Shown: positions 37,441-51,123, counted from the stretch's first letter. The stretch is 64,000 bases of DNA from Aphis gossypii (GCF_020184175.1 NC_065530.1:19073260-19137259); one strand, 5' to 3'. Numbers and translations: made by a program. The notes: a model not told the origin generated them from the sequence alone.

Positions 37441-40400
37441 TAAATTTTAATACCCGGTTACGTCTTACGTATAGGTAGGTATAATACGTTCATTGAACAT
37501 CACATTTTTTTTAATTTTCCTTAAATTTTGTGGAGAGCTGTCATTGATAGATAATACACCACGTTTGGAATTATTTTAATACTATTGTACAATTTATAAT
37601 ATTATAATATATTTTTTTATTATTATTATTTATTGATATGTGTATTGTACCTATTTGTATACAATAAAATCATGATAAATAAAGTTATTGCGTTATTTAT
37701 ATTTACATCAGAAGCGATATGATTAAACCAATAAAGAATAACAGTTATGACACAGATTATAATATCATATTATGTTACGTAATAAAAAATTATTGTTTAT
37801 TATTAAAATATTGGTAATTAATTAAAGTTCAAAGTTACATATTAATAAATATTACGAGTATAAATCTATCATAAGATTATAGTATACACTATACAGTATA
37901 TAATATATATCTTCAGTTAAGTTTTAAAATTTGATCAATCGAATAGTATAACCAATTAACTAATAAATAGTTATTAGATTTACATTTAGATATAATATAT
38001 ATTATTTTATTATATTTGATTTGATTTGTATTAAAAATCGTATAACATGATAAGAAACATGAAAGAATAATATATACGATTATACTGCATGGTTATAATG
38101 TGTAAAAGATGAATATAATTTTTTGTGTTCTCATTAAGTAACAACTGATTTTAATTTTAATGTAATTATTATTATTATTATTGAGATATTTTATTAATAT
38201 TTCTTTAGATTATTGAATTTATAACAGATTATTATTTGCATATGACATCAATTCGACATGAGAAAAGTATAGATACAATTGATAAAATTAAACAAATAAA
38301 ATAAATATGGTAATTAACAGTCAACTAAGATATACCTATGTAAAAACTAACTTAGTTAGGTAACTAGGTTATGTTATAGTAGGTATAATATATATAACTA
38401 AACGAATCAATAAGAGAATCACAAAAACTTGACAAAAACAATCACAAACGTATCTTAAGTTCATCAAACCATTTCAAAGCTGCTACTCCGCCCTTATAAC
38501 AGATATAAATTTCAGATACAATTTTTCATTATAATTTCAAATTTAATAAGGTAGGTAATATAAGTGTAAGTACATTTCTGTTGTACATTAGGTGCCGAAC
38601 AGCCTGGAATAGGTTACTGTAATGGATGTGTTAAACATGATTTAATTATATATCATTATAACTATACAAAAAATGATTTTGAGCGGAGACAGTCTGTCGT
38701 CAGTTCATATCACTAATCATATTTCATGATATAATTATATTAAATTCATTTATTATATGTTCAGCATTAATACGGTAAATTCATTTTATCTTTGCCGAAA
38801 ACATTCCAATTATCATAGTAATATACGTATACATTTAATATTTATGTCATATCATATTATTGTTTTTAAGTTTTGTACCAATACCACCTTATAAGTGATC
38901 AAACCGTAAAACAGTTTTATAGTATGATTCATAGTACAAACAGATAATATCTCAAAATTAATCTACATGTTTTGAAAATGTCATTGTGTAAAGTAAAATT
39001 TATAGTAAATGTAAAAGTTAAGTCTCACCAATATAATGTTTTTAAATTATAACAATAAATAATGAACATTGAACATTGTAGTTATTCATCTTTTAAATAT
39101 GAAATTTCATATATTTTTTTATATTTTTTAGTTCCAGTAAGAACGAGTTATGAGATTAATAAAATATTCCTCAAAAGTAATTCATTGTCAAACCTTAACC
39201 ACTCTAAAAATAGCAATTTAAAAATTTTTTAATATTAAACAATTTGTACACTTTTGAGATTTTGACGAATTTTGTCGCAATTCTAGTTTTCATCGCTTAT
39301 AAAAATATATTGTAACGATAAATTATCGAAACTTTGTACTAAGAACCTCATATTAAATGTCCAAGCATTTATACTCATCCATAACTGTTTTATCAGCACT
39401 TATAAAAAAAAAAAACAAATAAAAATTATAAATTTTAAATGACTATAAATAGCTCAAAGGATCTATAATATTTTATCATGTTTTTAAAATAATAATATAA
39501 AATTTGGTGAAAATGTCAAGTTCCTAAAGGTAGATACAGTTATCTTGTTTTTGAATTATAACAAAAACAATGTTAAATATTGGTTTTGCCTATAAATTCT
39601 ATTTTTTAATTCATTTTTTGTTTTTGTTATTTCTGGTTATATTAAAAAGTACTAGGAATTTTTCCCTCTCTGAAGTTAAAACTAAAATCAAATTTGGCAT
39701 TAGAAATTCAGAAGCCACTATCAAAAATGAAGATCAAAGAAATTTTACATTTCAGTATTTAGCAACTATTTATGATGTATATATACGCATACATATTATT
39801 ATAAAATCAATACATCGCTCTGTTCAAAATCTAAATGATTTTGTGTAGATCGGAAATTGTCATGTTTTTAAAATACTCAATAAATTATCGGGTAATATTA
39901 CATACCTCAATAAGCAAATAAAAATTATTATTTGAATCATAACATTATCGATTTTTTAAAAGAAATATTTTATGGTTTTTGTCAATCTAGTAAGGTATAG
40001 TAAGTTGCATCAAGTGGGGATTTCAAACAAATATAATTTATAAATTATGGGCAATATATAACCACTAAAGCCTATATCCTTTCATTACATCTTTTATTAA
40101 TATATTATGATAGAATATAATATATATCAGAGGTTTTTAACAGGACCAAAAAACAAATGTTAGTGCATCCATAGATAAATCCAAAGGATGAACATCTAAC
40201 CCTCTCCTCCGAAGTATTTCCACTTGGTATAGTATATATAGGACCATAATCCACGGGGATACTTGAAACTTTAAAGTATTCTCATTAAAAATTGATAATA
40301 GACAAAAATACATTATTATGAAACTAATACATTCATCAATATTATCTTAGAACTTATAAAATATGAATTTAAGCAATACAAAAAAAAGGAAAGTTAAGTA

Positions 40401-41083
40401 GAAGTGGTTTACCCTTCTCTCTCATAGTTTATACGACACTGCATGTAATATGCACAATATGCGGTTCATAGAACAATTTAATATTACATACTAGCTTTAA
40501 ATTATAGAATTAAGTAAAAAAAATAATATGTAGGTTTATATATACCTAAGTGGAATTAAAATATTTTAGTTTACATATTTCTAGGAATCACATAAAATAA
40601 CAGATTTAAATTATATATTTTTTTATATAATAACATCTTTCTAGTTTTTAATATTTTTCTGAAATCATTTTTTGTTTAAGCAGTAGATAATTGAATCGAA
40701 TAATAATATACAGGCGTAGTACCATAGGTAAAATATAAATACGTACAGTCAATATTAATAAGCTTATATAATTAAATAAAACAATCATATTTATGTATCT
40801 AACTTTAAGTTTATAATTACTTTTATATTTTTAAATTTTAAAATATAATTTTTCACTTGACATTTTTTTAAAAATGAATAATACTTTTAGACTCCTGCAG
40901 GATAATATATTATGTTTGTGATATTAAATACTATTCTCAGGCACATACTTATAGCCAAATGCTTCATTATTAGAATAACGTAGGTAACCAAAACCATAAT
41001 GGCCAAGTATAGGTCATAAACCCACAATAACTGAATAACTTAATTATACATAGGTACCTAACTAAATGATGGTGAAAACATAC
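37441..41083. other. AT-rich DNA with dispersed repeat fragments
   Basis: No supported gene. 'gattttgagcggagacag' near 38676 and 'acatcgctctgttcaaaatct' near 39812 resemble the dispersed motif seen at 44.2, 45.0 and 48.4 kb, so 38.6-39.85 kb probably holds an old repeat copy. The open frame 39570-39848 lies in it and has no motif. Confidence 0.4.
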
Positions 41084-41184
41084 CTTTGAGTAAGTTTTTC
41101 ACCGGCTTTTGATATCCCATTGAACCGGTCCATTTCAATGTAAGCGGTTAAATTCGGGGCACTTCCGGCCCGCACGGTATCCAT
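41084..41184 (-). CDS. Probable first coding exon of an unidentified gene
   Basis: A minus-strand ATG at 41184 in good context (GCGATGG) opens MDTVRAGSAPNLTAYIEMDR followed by FNGISKAGEKLTQ. The frame ends at a canonical donor AG|GTATGT (41084) in phase 2. It lies at the edge of a CpG-rich block, as first exons do. I do not recognise the protein. The only candidate next exon with matching phase that I found is 35093-34826, about 6 kb downstream. The open frame is only 33 codons, so chance is possible. Confidence 0.45.
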
Positions 41185-42538
41185 CGCTGTCACCCGCACT
41201 GCTACGTATATTATATTATACTATGCTACTCCACTTGTCGACGAGCGCACCAAGCACGAAACACTCCCGAAGTTAAACATATAATATATTACTTAGAAAA
41301 CGGGACGGCGATGATTTACTGGGTTAAAACACGCGGGAGTCGACCGTACGCACTAACTAAGAACTATAATACAACTAAATGGACAGCGCATATATGTATG
41401 TAAGTATACCTATATGCGCACCTTCTTCTGCAATCTCAGTAGCAAGTGTACGCGAATTTCTACTTGTCGTGTATACACCAATGATATTATTATAGTAATA
41501 CGTGAACACGTTCACATAATGTTTATACGAACACACACAAACACACTAGGCCACCTTGCGAGCGCAGAAACCGGTATTGCCGACGTGCGTAGCCAACCCG
41601 CGCACACAAAGACCTTGATGACTAATCTTCACTCCGCACGGTCACTGTATCTGTATTATAGGTATAGGTACACCGCAGGAATACAACACCTCCCCACCCA
41701 TGCACTATCCTCTCCAGTGCGTGTCGTGACGTCGTCTTTTTACAATTCCAAACAGGTACCTCCCAATATAAAAGATCTTCTCGGTATCGGGTTTCTCACC
41801 TTTCCACCACCGTTGTCACTACCACCTGCACCACCACCAGTCACCATCGCCACCACTACTACAAGTCGGAACCGGCACTAAAATATACAACATCGCAACC
41901 GCGTCGTTAATCGGTAGGTATAATAAACGTTCTCGTGTAGTAGTTATTATACGCACTACGGTCTAAAGCGTGCACTGCTCTGCATTCGTGGTCTCGGTCG
42001 ATACGATGAAATTGTTATTATTTCTGCTAGACGGATGCCATAAAACGGTGTCGCCGAGAGACTTGACACTAAAACGATTAAGATTGCACCGCGTTGCACT
42101 TTCCGTATCGTACACGCGCGTACATGCGTCCAACGTGGAGCGCCGACTGTCGCATATTTGACCGTGATAATAATGTTCGAAGTGCGCGCGGCGGCGGTGG
42201 CGGCAGGGACGAGACTCGAAGGTTCTCCGGTTCGCCGCCATGTCTATAATATACAGGGGTGAGGGTCCGCATCGTTCCGGCCGGCCGGTCGATCGCGTGG
42301 CGCCACGCCGCGCCGCCCCGTCGCGCGACACCCTCGCCGACTGTGGTGACGTCACATCTAGACGGCGCACAGTGGTTAACGGGGTACAGGGGAGGTTTTA
42401 GCGGAGTAAGCGGTTGTGGTGGTGAGGAATAGCGAGCGCGGGGTTAAAGTTTTTAGGGGTCGTACCGTGCGACTATACGTGATCGGCTCTGCGGTCCAAC
42501 GGTTTACCCTTCTAAATTATATAATGTTACTATAGCAG
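41185..42538. promoter_or_regulatory. CpG-rich promoter region
   Basis: This is a clear composition peak, especially 42170-42370 with 'gcgcgcggcggcggtggcgg' and 'ccggccggccggtcgatcgcg'. TGACGTCA is at 42349-42356. A (CCA)-like triplet run lies at 41807-41860. A plus-strand donor GCAG|GTGAGA at 42538/42539 could end a plus-strand 5'UTR exon, while the ATG exon at 41184 points the other way, so the region may be bidirectional. The open frames inside (for example 41414-41881 and 41963-42370) look like products of GC content. Confidence 0.45.
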
Positions 42539-42603
42539 GTGAGACCAAGCAAGACCCTGTTAAATATTTTGCTCCCTACCTTGATATATATCTATATATG
42601 TAT

Positions 42604-42605
<2 letters not shown>

Positions 42606-42646
<41 letters not shown>

Positions 42647-42663
42647 TGTGTGTGTGTGTGTGT
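42606..42663. repeat. (TG)n microsatellite
   Basis: An almost pure TG dinucleotide run, interrupted once by GG at about 42638. Confidence 0.95.
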
Positions 42664-44639
42664 ATCATTAGTATAGTAATTATATATATATATTGTTTAA
42701 TGTGATAAAACCATTACGTTTTATGTATAGGTACATTTTTGTATCGTTGTTATTATAATGCAACGTATAATATTGCAAGTCCAATGAAATATTAAATTCG
42801 ATTGATTATATTATATTGTGTAAGATTATGAGTTATGACGATCATTTTAACATATTAACGATTAACCTAAATCGAGCTACTAATGATTTTAGCTATAGAG
42901 ATACGAGCTCTTAATGCTATTGGCTATATAGAGATATATTTATATAATATTTTGGATTCAGTTGTTTCAATTAAATAATGCATTTAAAACAGTTGTATAC
43001 ATTATAAATATATAATATACTAAATAGGTAAGTATTCTGCAGTAACAACTTACAATATACACTTATTTTCATATTTAATAACATTATTTTTAAAAGAATT
43101 TATACTTACAAATTATATTAAGTTTAAATTTATTAAAATAACAATATTTTATATCTATAGTTGAAATTATTGTTTAATTTTTTAGATTATAAAATTTATT
43201 TATTCTCCAAATAGAAATATAACTATACTTTTCAAACTTACCATTCATACACAGGCAATAGTACTTAATATTGATATAATAATAGTGTAATACCTATAAA
43301 ATATATAAACATAGTTGCTGCATTTAGTCTGCGATTAAATACGAGTACTTTAAGACTTTATATAGGTAATTATATAAGTAATAGAAATGTCTGTATAATA
43401 CAGATAGTAGCGAAAACATACAAATAAAAGTTTTTAATCATATTATAGAGGTATAATAATATGTACAACTGGTACATAATGATTAATTACCAATTACCAT
43501 CATATGAAATATAAATCATAATTAAGAATGTATTTAATAAATTCATCAAAAATTAGCATATAACTAAGTATGCAATAAGTGCAAATACAAAAATAAAATA
43601 AAATAAATAATAAAAAACAAATAAAGCGAATTTTAATTTAATTTTTTCAATTAATATTCTGTATTTTATTGACTACTTCTATATCTATAAAACATAAATA
43701 TTATTATATGTTTATAATTATATACCTAACAACCTTTGTAGTTTGTAATGTAACTATATTAACCTTGTAATTTGTTTAACCAATTTTACGTACCTACCCT
43801 TTATTGCTAAAAGTTTTTCATGTTTCAAAGTTTACTGATTATTTACTATGCTGGGGGCCATAGCATAATATTGAAAATGGCAACATCGCCAACATACGAA
43901 ATTTTTAAATTTATTTGAAGTAATTAATCAAATTTTCGCACAGAATAATAATAATATTAAAAAATAATTTATAAATAATCTTTGCATAAACTGTAATTTA
44001 TGGTAGACTACAAAATATAAAAGGTAAGTATTAAAGTATATGTAGAGACATGCAATGTATTACATCTTAGAATATGTAGGTACGAAGGTATATACCAATA
44101 TTCAATTAAATATATAATGCTGACTAATTAGTTAAAGTAGTGAACCCTACTTTCTGTTTCCTACCTAACCCTGCGTAAAGAAGTTTCACTTCAAAAACAC
44201 CTATCATTGTAGAATAAATATATTCATCACTTCGTTCAGAATCTAAAAGCTAGGCAAGTTGATACTGCTTTGCTGTACATTAAATATCGATTGGATCACT
44301 GTTGTGATGTACAATAATAAATAATGGACGCGTTAACTTTTAAATTTGAATTCAAAAATAATTTTTATATACATAAAAAACAATTCTGAACCTATTGCTG
44401 TATTATTAAGTATGTTTTACGATATGTTTTTTGATAAAGTTATATGAAAGTAATTTATTTTTTACGGTTGCTTTAATTTTTTTATGAAATCATTGCATTT
44501 ATTATATTATTAGTATAATATATATTTATACCATAATTATATTATGATATTTTATTGTAATTAGACACTAGGTAACTTTTTAGTTAATAATACTTTATTA
44601 TAAATACCTACAGTAAAACAATTGATGGTTTAATACATT
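42664..44639. other. AT-rich DNA without a recognised gene
   Basis: No coding frame of note. One copy of the dispersed motif 'ttcatcacttcgttcagaat' is at 44223-44242. Confidence 0.5.
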
Positions 44640-45070
44640 TTTTTAATAAATATTAAATACTATGTATAATTTTTAAATGTTTGTGACTTACTATTTCGTA
44701 AAGTTTTAACAAAATTCATACAAACTCAAAAAATGTCAAACTATTTTGAAAATAATACCATGTTTAGAAAATGATAACATAAACTTCTGGTGAAAATTCC
44801 ATGTATCTATGATAATTCATTTTTGAATAATAATAAAAAAATCAATTTTGTCAAAAACTGGTTTTTTGAAAGAACAAACTAGATTCAATTTACAATCCAC
44901 AACCATTCTAAAAGTTAAAAATGTCGTATAAAATATTTTATATTTTTATAGACTTCTGTCTACTTATCAATTATCATGTGCATATATTATATGCGATATG
45001 CATAGTAGATATTACTCAAACTCGTATAATTGTAAAATCAATACATTCATCACTTAGCTCAGAATGACAG
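44640..45070. repeat. Copy of a dispersed AT-rich repeat family (tentative)
   Basis: The segment ends 'attgtaaaatcaatacattc', then 'atcacttagctcagaatgac'. The same terminal wording occurs at 44223 and, reversed, at 48416-48440. The body has A-rich phrases ('aaaattttcaaaatattttg'-like) also found at 48.6-49.0 kb. The family is inferred from these shared phrases only. Confidence 0.4.
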
Positions 45071-47038
45071 TATCTTCATAATTTAAAAGTATGCAGTAGC
45101 CAGTAATAATAGATAATATTTATATAATATATAATTATATTTGTACCTATACAATTTTGTAGTGATATAATAGCAATGATTAAGTATTTAAAAAAGTAGA
45201 AGATGTTTGAGGTTTCTACTTATCTTCTTTCTTACTATTTAAGAAAATATTTTTACGTTTATTTTTACAAATTTAAATACATTATACAATTCAATTATAG
45301 CTAGACTAGTAATAGGTACCTACCAATTGATTTAAGTTTGACGGAATAATACATTTTTTATTTTTTTGTGGTATTACTAAATTTTGTGTTACCTACCTTA
45401 TACTATTAGTATAGTTTAGCTAAACATGAATATATAATAATAATTCAATTCCCCTAATAAATATCGCTGGAAAACTTTTTTTAAAAAATCGGGAACTCAT
45501 TCTGCTGCGTATAGTAGGTGTCGAGTGGATCTCGTGATGGCAGAATAATACTTGTATAGGATATGTAACGGATATGTGCCGGACGCTGGTCTAGTGTCTA
45601 CTAAGTACTAACTAGTGACTACTATTTATAGTACGGCCCGCGAAACTAGGCGGGTGACTGCGACGGCGGTGGCAAATTTCCAACAGGCTTCTACAACTGC
45701 TTAGTGTTTTCCCGCGTAAAATATGTATAAAATGTATACATAAATAAAAAAAAGTACTAAAACTTTTAGAACCCCTTGGTTTACGCGAAAACTATTTTTT
45801 TATAGCAAGTTACAATATGTTATCCTGTATCCAGGGACAATTTTCCGGATACATTGTTGAACTTTGAGTAATTAAGATAACATCAAGATAAAATAACACC
45901 GCGAACCCAACTCGTGTTTATTTTAAGCAATCGAATATCTCGGGATCAACTCTGGATTTCACCTATATTCCCTCCGGAAACATGGAATATTCACCAAACA
46001 ACACTTCAAAGTAATCACCTTACAAATACCTAATGAGTAATGACTAATGTATGCTAGTCATGTGATAATAGATTTAGTCATATTATATGACTATAATAGT
46101 CGAAGAAAAACACCCGTCAATTTGGAAATTAATTAATAAAATAAAAAATAAACTATCAGCAGACTGTGCGAAAATTGCTCTGCAAAATATAGGGGAATCC
46201 AAAACGAAATGTTCTAATTCAAAAACCGTTCAAAAAGAATAAACATTTTATGTAAGCTATAAAATACAAAAGAAATTGAAGTGGACACATTTTTGAAAAC
46301 AATTTCCTTCAATTTGAGAAAACGACTGTATACAAAAAATACTATACATTTTGTTTTTATATTGTATGTACATTGTATACAAATATAATTCAATATGCTT
46401 AATTGAAGTAGATTTTTTTATTATTTTTTTTTTTCATTTAACTTAAGCTTCTACGGCTACAAGGCCACAAGGGTCATTATCTTTATACATTATATTTTAT
46501 ATCGATCTAATTATAATTTTAACGCGAATTTTCTATTTTTATTAATATTATTATTGACATTTTAACGAAAATATTTATTGTTATATATGACTAAGATAAC
46601 TATACATTTTTTTATTTATACTTATTTATAATAATATGTTGTTTTTTTAAATTAATATAGACATTTTAATGCAACTAACTCATAATTTTTTAATAGGAGT
46701 TATTTTTTTCGGGGTTATTTTTTCGCGGTATTTATTAAATAGGTTAGGTTTGATAATATCTAATAATTCAACATATTATTTGTGAAATTTTAAAATTTCA
46801 ATTTATTAGGCATATAAAATCAAAGGCATATCTGATAAATATTTTGCAATTATACAGTTATATTGAGTAATAAGTACCAATTTCGCACACATACCTATAG
46901 TATACGAGCTACAGGATGAATATTATATACGCGGCATGCGCAGTACAAGTCGTCTGAGCGACGTCGCGCTGCTGACTAGAAAATGATGTATGCTAATTTG
47001 TATGTACTTTTTGTCAATCCTAGTGACGAACCTAAAAA
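45071..47038. other. Mostly AT-rich DNA with a GC-richer patch
   Basis: A GC-richer patch at 45500-45720 ('cgacggcggtggcaaattt') and another at 46930-46985 ('cggcatgcgcagtacaag', resembling an NRF1-type site) may be regulatory or untranslated. No coding frame is supported. Confidence 0.35.
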
Positions 47039-47277
47039 AGCGATTAAACTTCTGAAAACTGATTTGAATTAGTTAATATATATACTTGAGATCGATCAGT
47101 CCACATTTTAAGTTTTTAAATCTCAATACAAAATAATCATCATTTAAAATGTTGTATATTTTTAAATATTCATGCCAAATTTATAGGAGTTGGGGAACAA
47201 AATTTGAAAAAGTGGACTGATCGATCTCAAGTAGACATAACACAAAATTCAAATCAGTTTTCAAAAGTATAATCGTA
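47039..47277. mobile_element. Fold-back MITE
   Basis: The left arm (47039-47104) contains 'gaaaactgatttgaatt' and 'acttgagatcgatcagtcca'. The right arm (47212-47277) is its imperfect reverse complement ('gtggactgatcgatctcaag' ... 'aaatcagttttcaaaagta'). The two ~66-bp arms surround ~107 bp of AT-rich loop. It is non-coding. Confidence 0.75.
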
Positions 47278-48290
47278 TTACTAGGTCCATCGGTATGATT
47301 GACAAAAGATTGTTATATTTTCATTGAAATAACGGACGTTTGCAATCCCCTTAAGATACTTTTCATACCGGAATTCAACCTATAAAAAAATGTTCGCTCA
47401 CGCGTAAATTGTGTTTTGGCTTATGAAAATCGAAATTTTTTTTGTTTGATAGATACAATTTAACCCAAGTGGATTCGGGTAATACATCTAGATCTAATAC
47501 AATTATGTGACAATATTATTAAGTAGGTGTTACAATAGATTTTGTCATTATTCGCTATCAATATTCAATAATTAAGTTTCAATAAATGTACCTATGCTGG
47601 CTACATTAAATATAATATGTAAGTAATAAGTACTTACATTTAACTGAAGTCTGAAACAGAAATATTTTTACAAAATTTGATATTACTTGGTAATTAATTG
47701 TTAGTGTAATTATATATTAGATTAATTATTATAACTATATCTTGAGTGGATATTACGTAAATCAAAATAGCTGTTTATAGTTTATTATAATTTATAAGTT
47801 ATTTCTCTTAAAGACCATGAATATTAAATACCAACCATGATTAAAGATCTTTAATCATGATACCAACCGATGACGGCAATTACTGCCAACTTTTGCAATA
47901 GTACAGGTACAATTAATACATTTATAAATAATTAATGTCCTTGTTGATAAATTAAAATTTCAAGTTATATACCTACCTTTATCTTAAATCTGGAACCATT
48001 TCGTGGGAATGAATTGTTTTCACAAGGATTGCCTCTATGCAAATTATGCAATTATGGTATCCACTGCAAGGGACCAGATATTCAGTATCCTATAGCACAG
48101 GTTAGGTCCATTTATAAGGCAGTATAGGCATTATAGGCATTTATTAAGGCATTACATAATTTCCTTTTTTGCTTTGTACTGCGGTATAATTGTATAAAAG
48201 AACCACGGTTCTAAATCTTTTCGGACTGACAATCGTTCGTCATTCAAAGCTCAATGCTCATGCGCTTTCTTTTTACAAGATGACCTGAGC
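47278..48290. other. Intergenic DNA
   Basis: No supported gene apart from the short palindrome at 47836. Confidence 0.45.
47836..47859. repeat. 24-bp perfect palindrome between 9-bp direct repeats
   Basis: CATGATTAAAG and its complement meet at AGATCT. The word ataccaacc occurs on both sides (47828-47836, overlapping by one base, and 47860-47868). Confidence 0.8.
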
Positions 48291-49060
48291 CAGCAGTTTT
48301 AGATTTTACTTACGTTCTGGATAGTCTCCTTCATAAACCGTCTGAAACCTAAATATGACTCCACTGCAGAGTCCTTCATAAATTGACCACTTACTTCATC
48401 CTCTACGGTTCTTTTAGATTCTGAACGAAGTGATTTTACAATGATATGTTTTTTTTTGTCTGTGTACAGTATAACTAGTCGAAATAATGCTTCAATTTCA
48501 AACTTCGAGGGTGGTTTCCGTTGCCAAAGTGAATATCCTTGGTGCATTATAGAGGTCAAAAGTAAACAATTTCCAACTTTTTTAAAAAAAAATCGAGAAA
48601 AATAAAAAAAAAAGTGATGGAAAAACGGGAATTTTTACATAAAACCAGTTTTCAACCAAATAGATTTTTTTATATGCTTGTAACTCAAAAACTCAAAAAC
48701 CAAATGTTTATGTTAGAGTTATCTATATACAGTAAAATTTTCAAAATATTTTGAATTTTTTTGAGTTATTTCTAGACCACAGAAATTTTCAACTTTTCTA
48801 AAAATTTTTTTTTTGAAGTATCGATAAAAAAATTTCGAATGGCCAAAAAAACTTGAAAATTGAATACAAGATTCTTCATGAGTTGCTATTATTGTAGTTA
48901 AAAAAAATTAAAAATCGTTAGTCACAATTTTTTTTATAAGCGTTTATAGCTCAAATTTTTACGAAATATGTCGAAATCATGAAAATTTGCACGTAATTTT
49001 GGAGTTGAAAAATCATGAAATTTGTTGTGTTTATATCTAAGGATTAAAAATACAATTATT
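48291..49060 (-). repeat. Repeat-derived region with an 86-codon open frame
   Basis: The minus-strand frame 48559-48299 includes SLRSESKRTVEDEVSGQF. Its centre is the dispersed repeat motif (complement of 'cttcgttcagaatct' at 48416-48440), and the downstream A/T-rich phrases match the 44.6-45.07 kb copy in style. I take it as part of a repeat rather than a host gene. No known domain is recognised. Confidence 0.4.
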
Positions 49061-49998
49061 GTATTACTGTAGGTATTAGTACATTCTTTATATTTCATAG
49101 GTTCATATTGTTAGCTGACTTCTGATTTCTGAGGACCGGAGACCATAGAGCAATAATCTACTTAGATATAATATACAAACAAAGTATTGCTTATTTAAGC
49201 TTACTACCGTTTACCATTTATTATTAAAAAATTAAAGATTTAATAACATTATAATAATATATTATAGTATGATTAATGATTAGTATGATAGTATGATACA
49301 AATATACAATGACTCTATACTTCTATTTCTATATTAGTATAGTACATTTTTGTTACGTCTTGTACGATTGAATAAAAATTTACGAATGGTGCTTGTTGGT
49401 GGGGGGATTACTATACTTGTTATCAGTAGGACCAGTTCACCAGTTGTAGGTATAATCAGTAATCACAAATATATTTGTCAGTAGGTATAAGTATAATACT
49501 ATAATATAAATTGTAGGTATTTAAAAAAATGATATACGCCGCACGATCTAGTATTCTAAAATTCTAATAATGATTACATGACCCAGAATTTAGATAAACG
49601 ATAGATAGTATTTCGATTTTTGATAGGATAATATGCCGAATGTAACGACGTAACGTTGCCCGTTGGAAAGTGAATAACAGGTTAGAACACTAAAGATTTC
49701 ACCGTCACTTGTGGAATTCGGCGTCTAAGTCAAGTGTTTTAATTTATATTGTAGTTAATATTTTCTTTTTTTTTTAAACTGTTTTCAGCGAATATTATTA
49801 TTTATTTCCGTGAAACATATTAGTTAAGAAAAAGTAAGTACAAGCGCTTTTTCAAAAATTTGTATAAATACCTAACTACCTACTTTTTTTTAAATGTAAT
49901 AAATTTAAATAAATACAACCAAATTCTTAATGTGTTTTTTTGTATTTTTACAGATTATATCATAAGATAGAAATTAGGTACCTAGTATCTTTTTCAAA
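49061..49998 (+). other. Upstream region and 5'UTR intron of the PXMP2-like gene
   Basis: A plausible 5'UTR intron runs from GTAAGTAC at 49834 to TTTTTACAG at 49953, placing the ATG 45 bases into the second exon. The sequence further upstream is AT-rich without a clear TATA element. Confidence 0.45.
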
Positions 49999-50911
49999 AT
50001 GGCACTTTCAAAACCAGCTGAATTTTTACAAAGTTTAGTATTGACCTATTTGGAACGATTGAATTCAAGACCTATTCGGACTAAGTCTATTACCAGGTAT
50101 TATTTTGCATTAGACAATTCCAATATTTTTTAATTTTTAATTTAATTTTTTTAATTTTTTAGTTGTATTATTGCGTCACTTGGAAATATTACTTTACAGA
50201 ATATTGCTGGAGCTAAGATGATTGACCAGGATAGTGTTGTGGCTTTTGGATTATTTGGGTAATCAGAAAATCAGATTATTATGTACCTATATTATTACTG
50301 TTATTATTTATTATTAAAATTAGCAAGTCATTTTAAACTAAATATTAATTACATTATCAAAGTACCTAGAGTAAATTTTTTTTTTGCAGTCTCTTATTTG
50401 GTGGGCCAGTACCACATTTTTTCTACGAGTCTTTAGAGAGCACTTTTCCAGAAAATTCATCAAAAATGGTTTTCTTAAAATTTGGTATTGAACGTTTATT
50501 ATTTACACCATTTTATCAATTTCTTTCTTTATATGTGTTGTCAAGATTTGAGGTTTGTAGTTAATATTTTGTATGATAATTACTGAATACAAAAACATAA
50601 TAACAATTTATTATCACAGGGAAAATCACATGAAGATACAATGAAGCAAATATATGCGATTTACTGGCCTATATTAAAAGCAAATTGGCAAATTGTCTCA
50701 TTGGTACAGTTCTTTAATGTAAAATTTGTTCCTCCAATGGTAAATAATTAAAATTTATTTCATATTATAATTTTTAATTCAATTTGACTAATTCAGATTT
50801 CTATTTTAGTTACGAGTGTTGTTCCATAACATGGTTGGTTTCTTTTGGGCTATGTTTATAACATACAAAAAACGCAATGACGATTTTAGACGTGCAAATA
50901 CTGTTAAATAA
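49999..50911 (+). CDS. PXMP2: Peroxisomal membrane protein 2-like (Mpv17/PMP22 family)
   Basis: Five exons, 49999-50096, 50163-50258, 50390-50552, 50620-50739 and 50810-50911, encode 192 residues (mammalian PXMP2 is about 195). Family members are four-helix membrane proteins; PXMP2 acts as a small-solute channel of the peroxisomal membrane. Seen: YLERLNSRPIRTKSITS near the start, hydrophobic FGLFGLLFGGPVPHFFYESL (helix 2), then the family signature region YWPILKANWQIVSLVQFFNV and FVPPMLRVLFHNMVGFFWA, and a short basic tail. The usual W/N of the 'NFxxVP..R' signature is kept in variant form (FFNVKFVPPMLR). The third donor is GTTTGT, weak but phase-consistent. The Mpv17-like paralogue is the main alternative name. 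Confidence 0.88.
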
Positions 50912-51117
50912 TCAAGATTGGAAAATTATTTTCATTATGAATTTATTAACTAATTTTATTTACTTTAAATTAATTTATCCTGTTTAGTATTATATATTAT
51001 AGTTTTACTAAATTTAAACTTTGGAAATGCTCAAATGGTGGGTAAAAGGTAAGACTAGAAATCAAATGCTTTTGTGTTCAGTTTTTTATTACATGAAATA
51101 TATTTTTGTATTTGTAG

Positions 51118-51123
51118 AATAAA
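51118..51123 (+). terminator. Poly(A) signal of the PXMP2-like gene
   Basis: AATAAA about 207 bases after the stop codon, within 'gtagaataaagttaatt'. Confidence 0.45.

Noticed and set aside
41414..42370. Several open frames on both strands in the CpG-rich block
   Set aside because: They overlap each other in different frames, contain low-complexity runs (CCA, CGG) and show no domain. Composition explains them.
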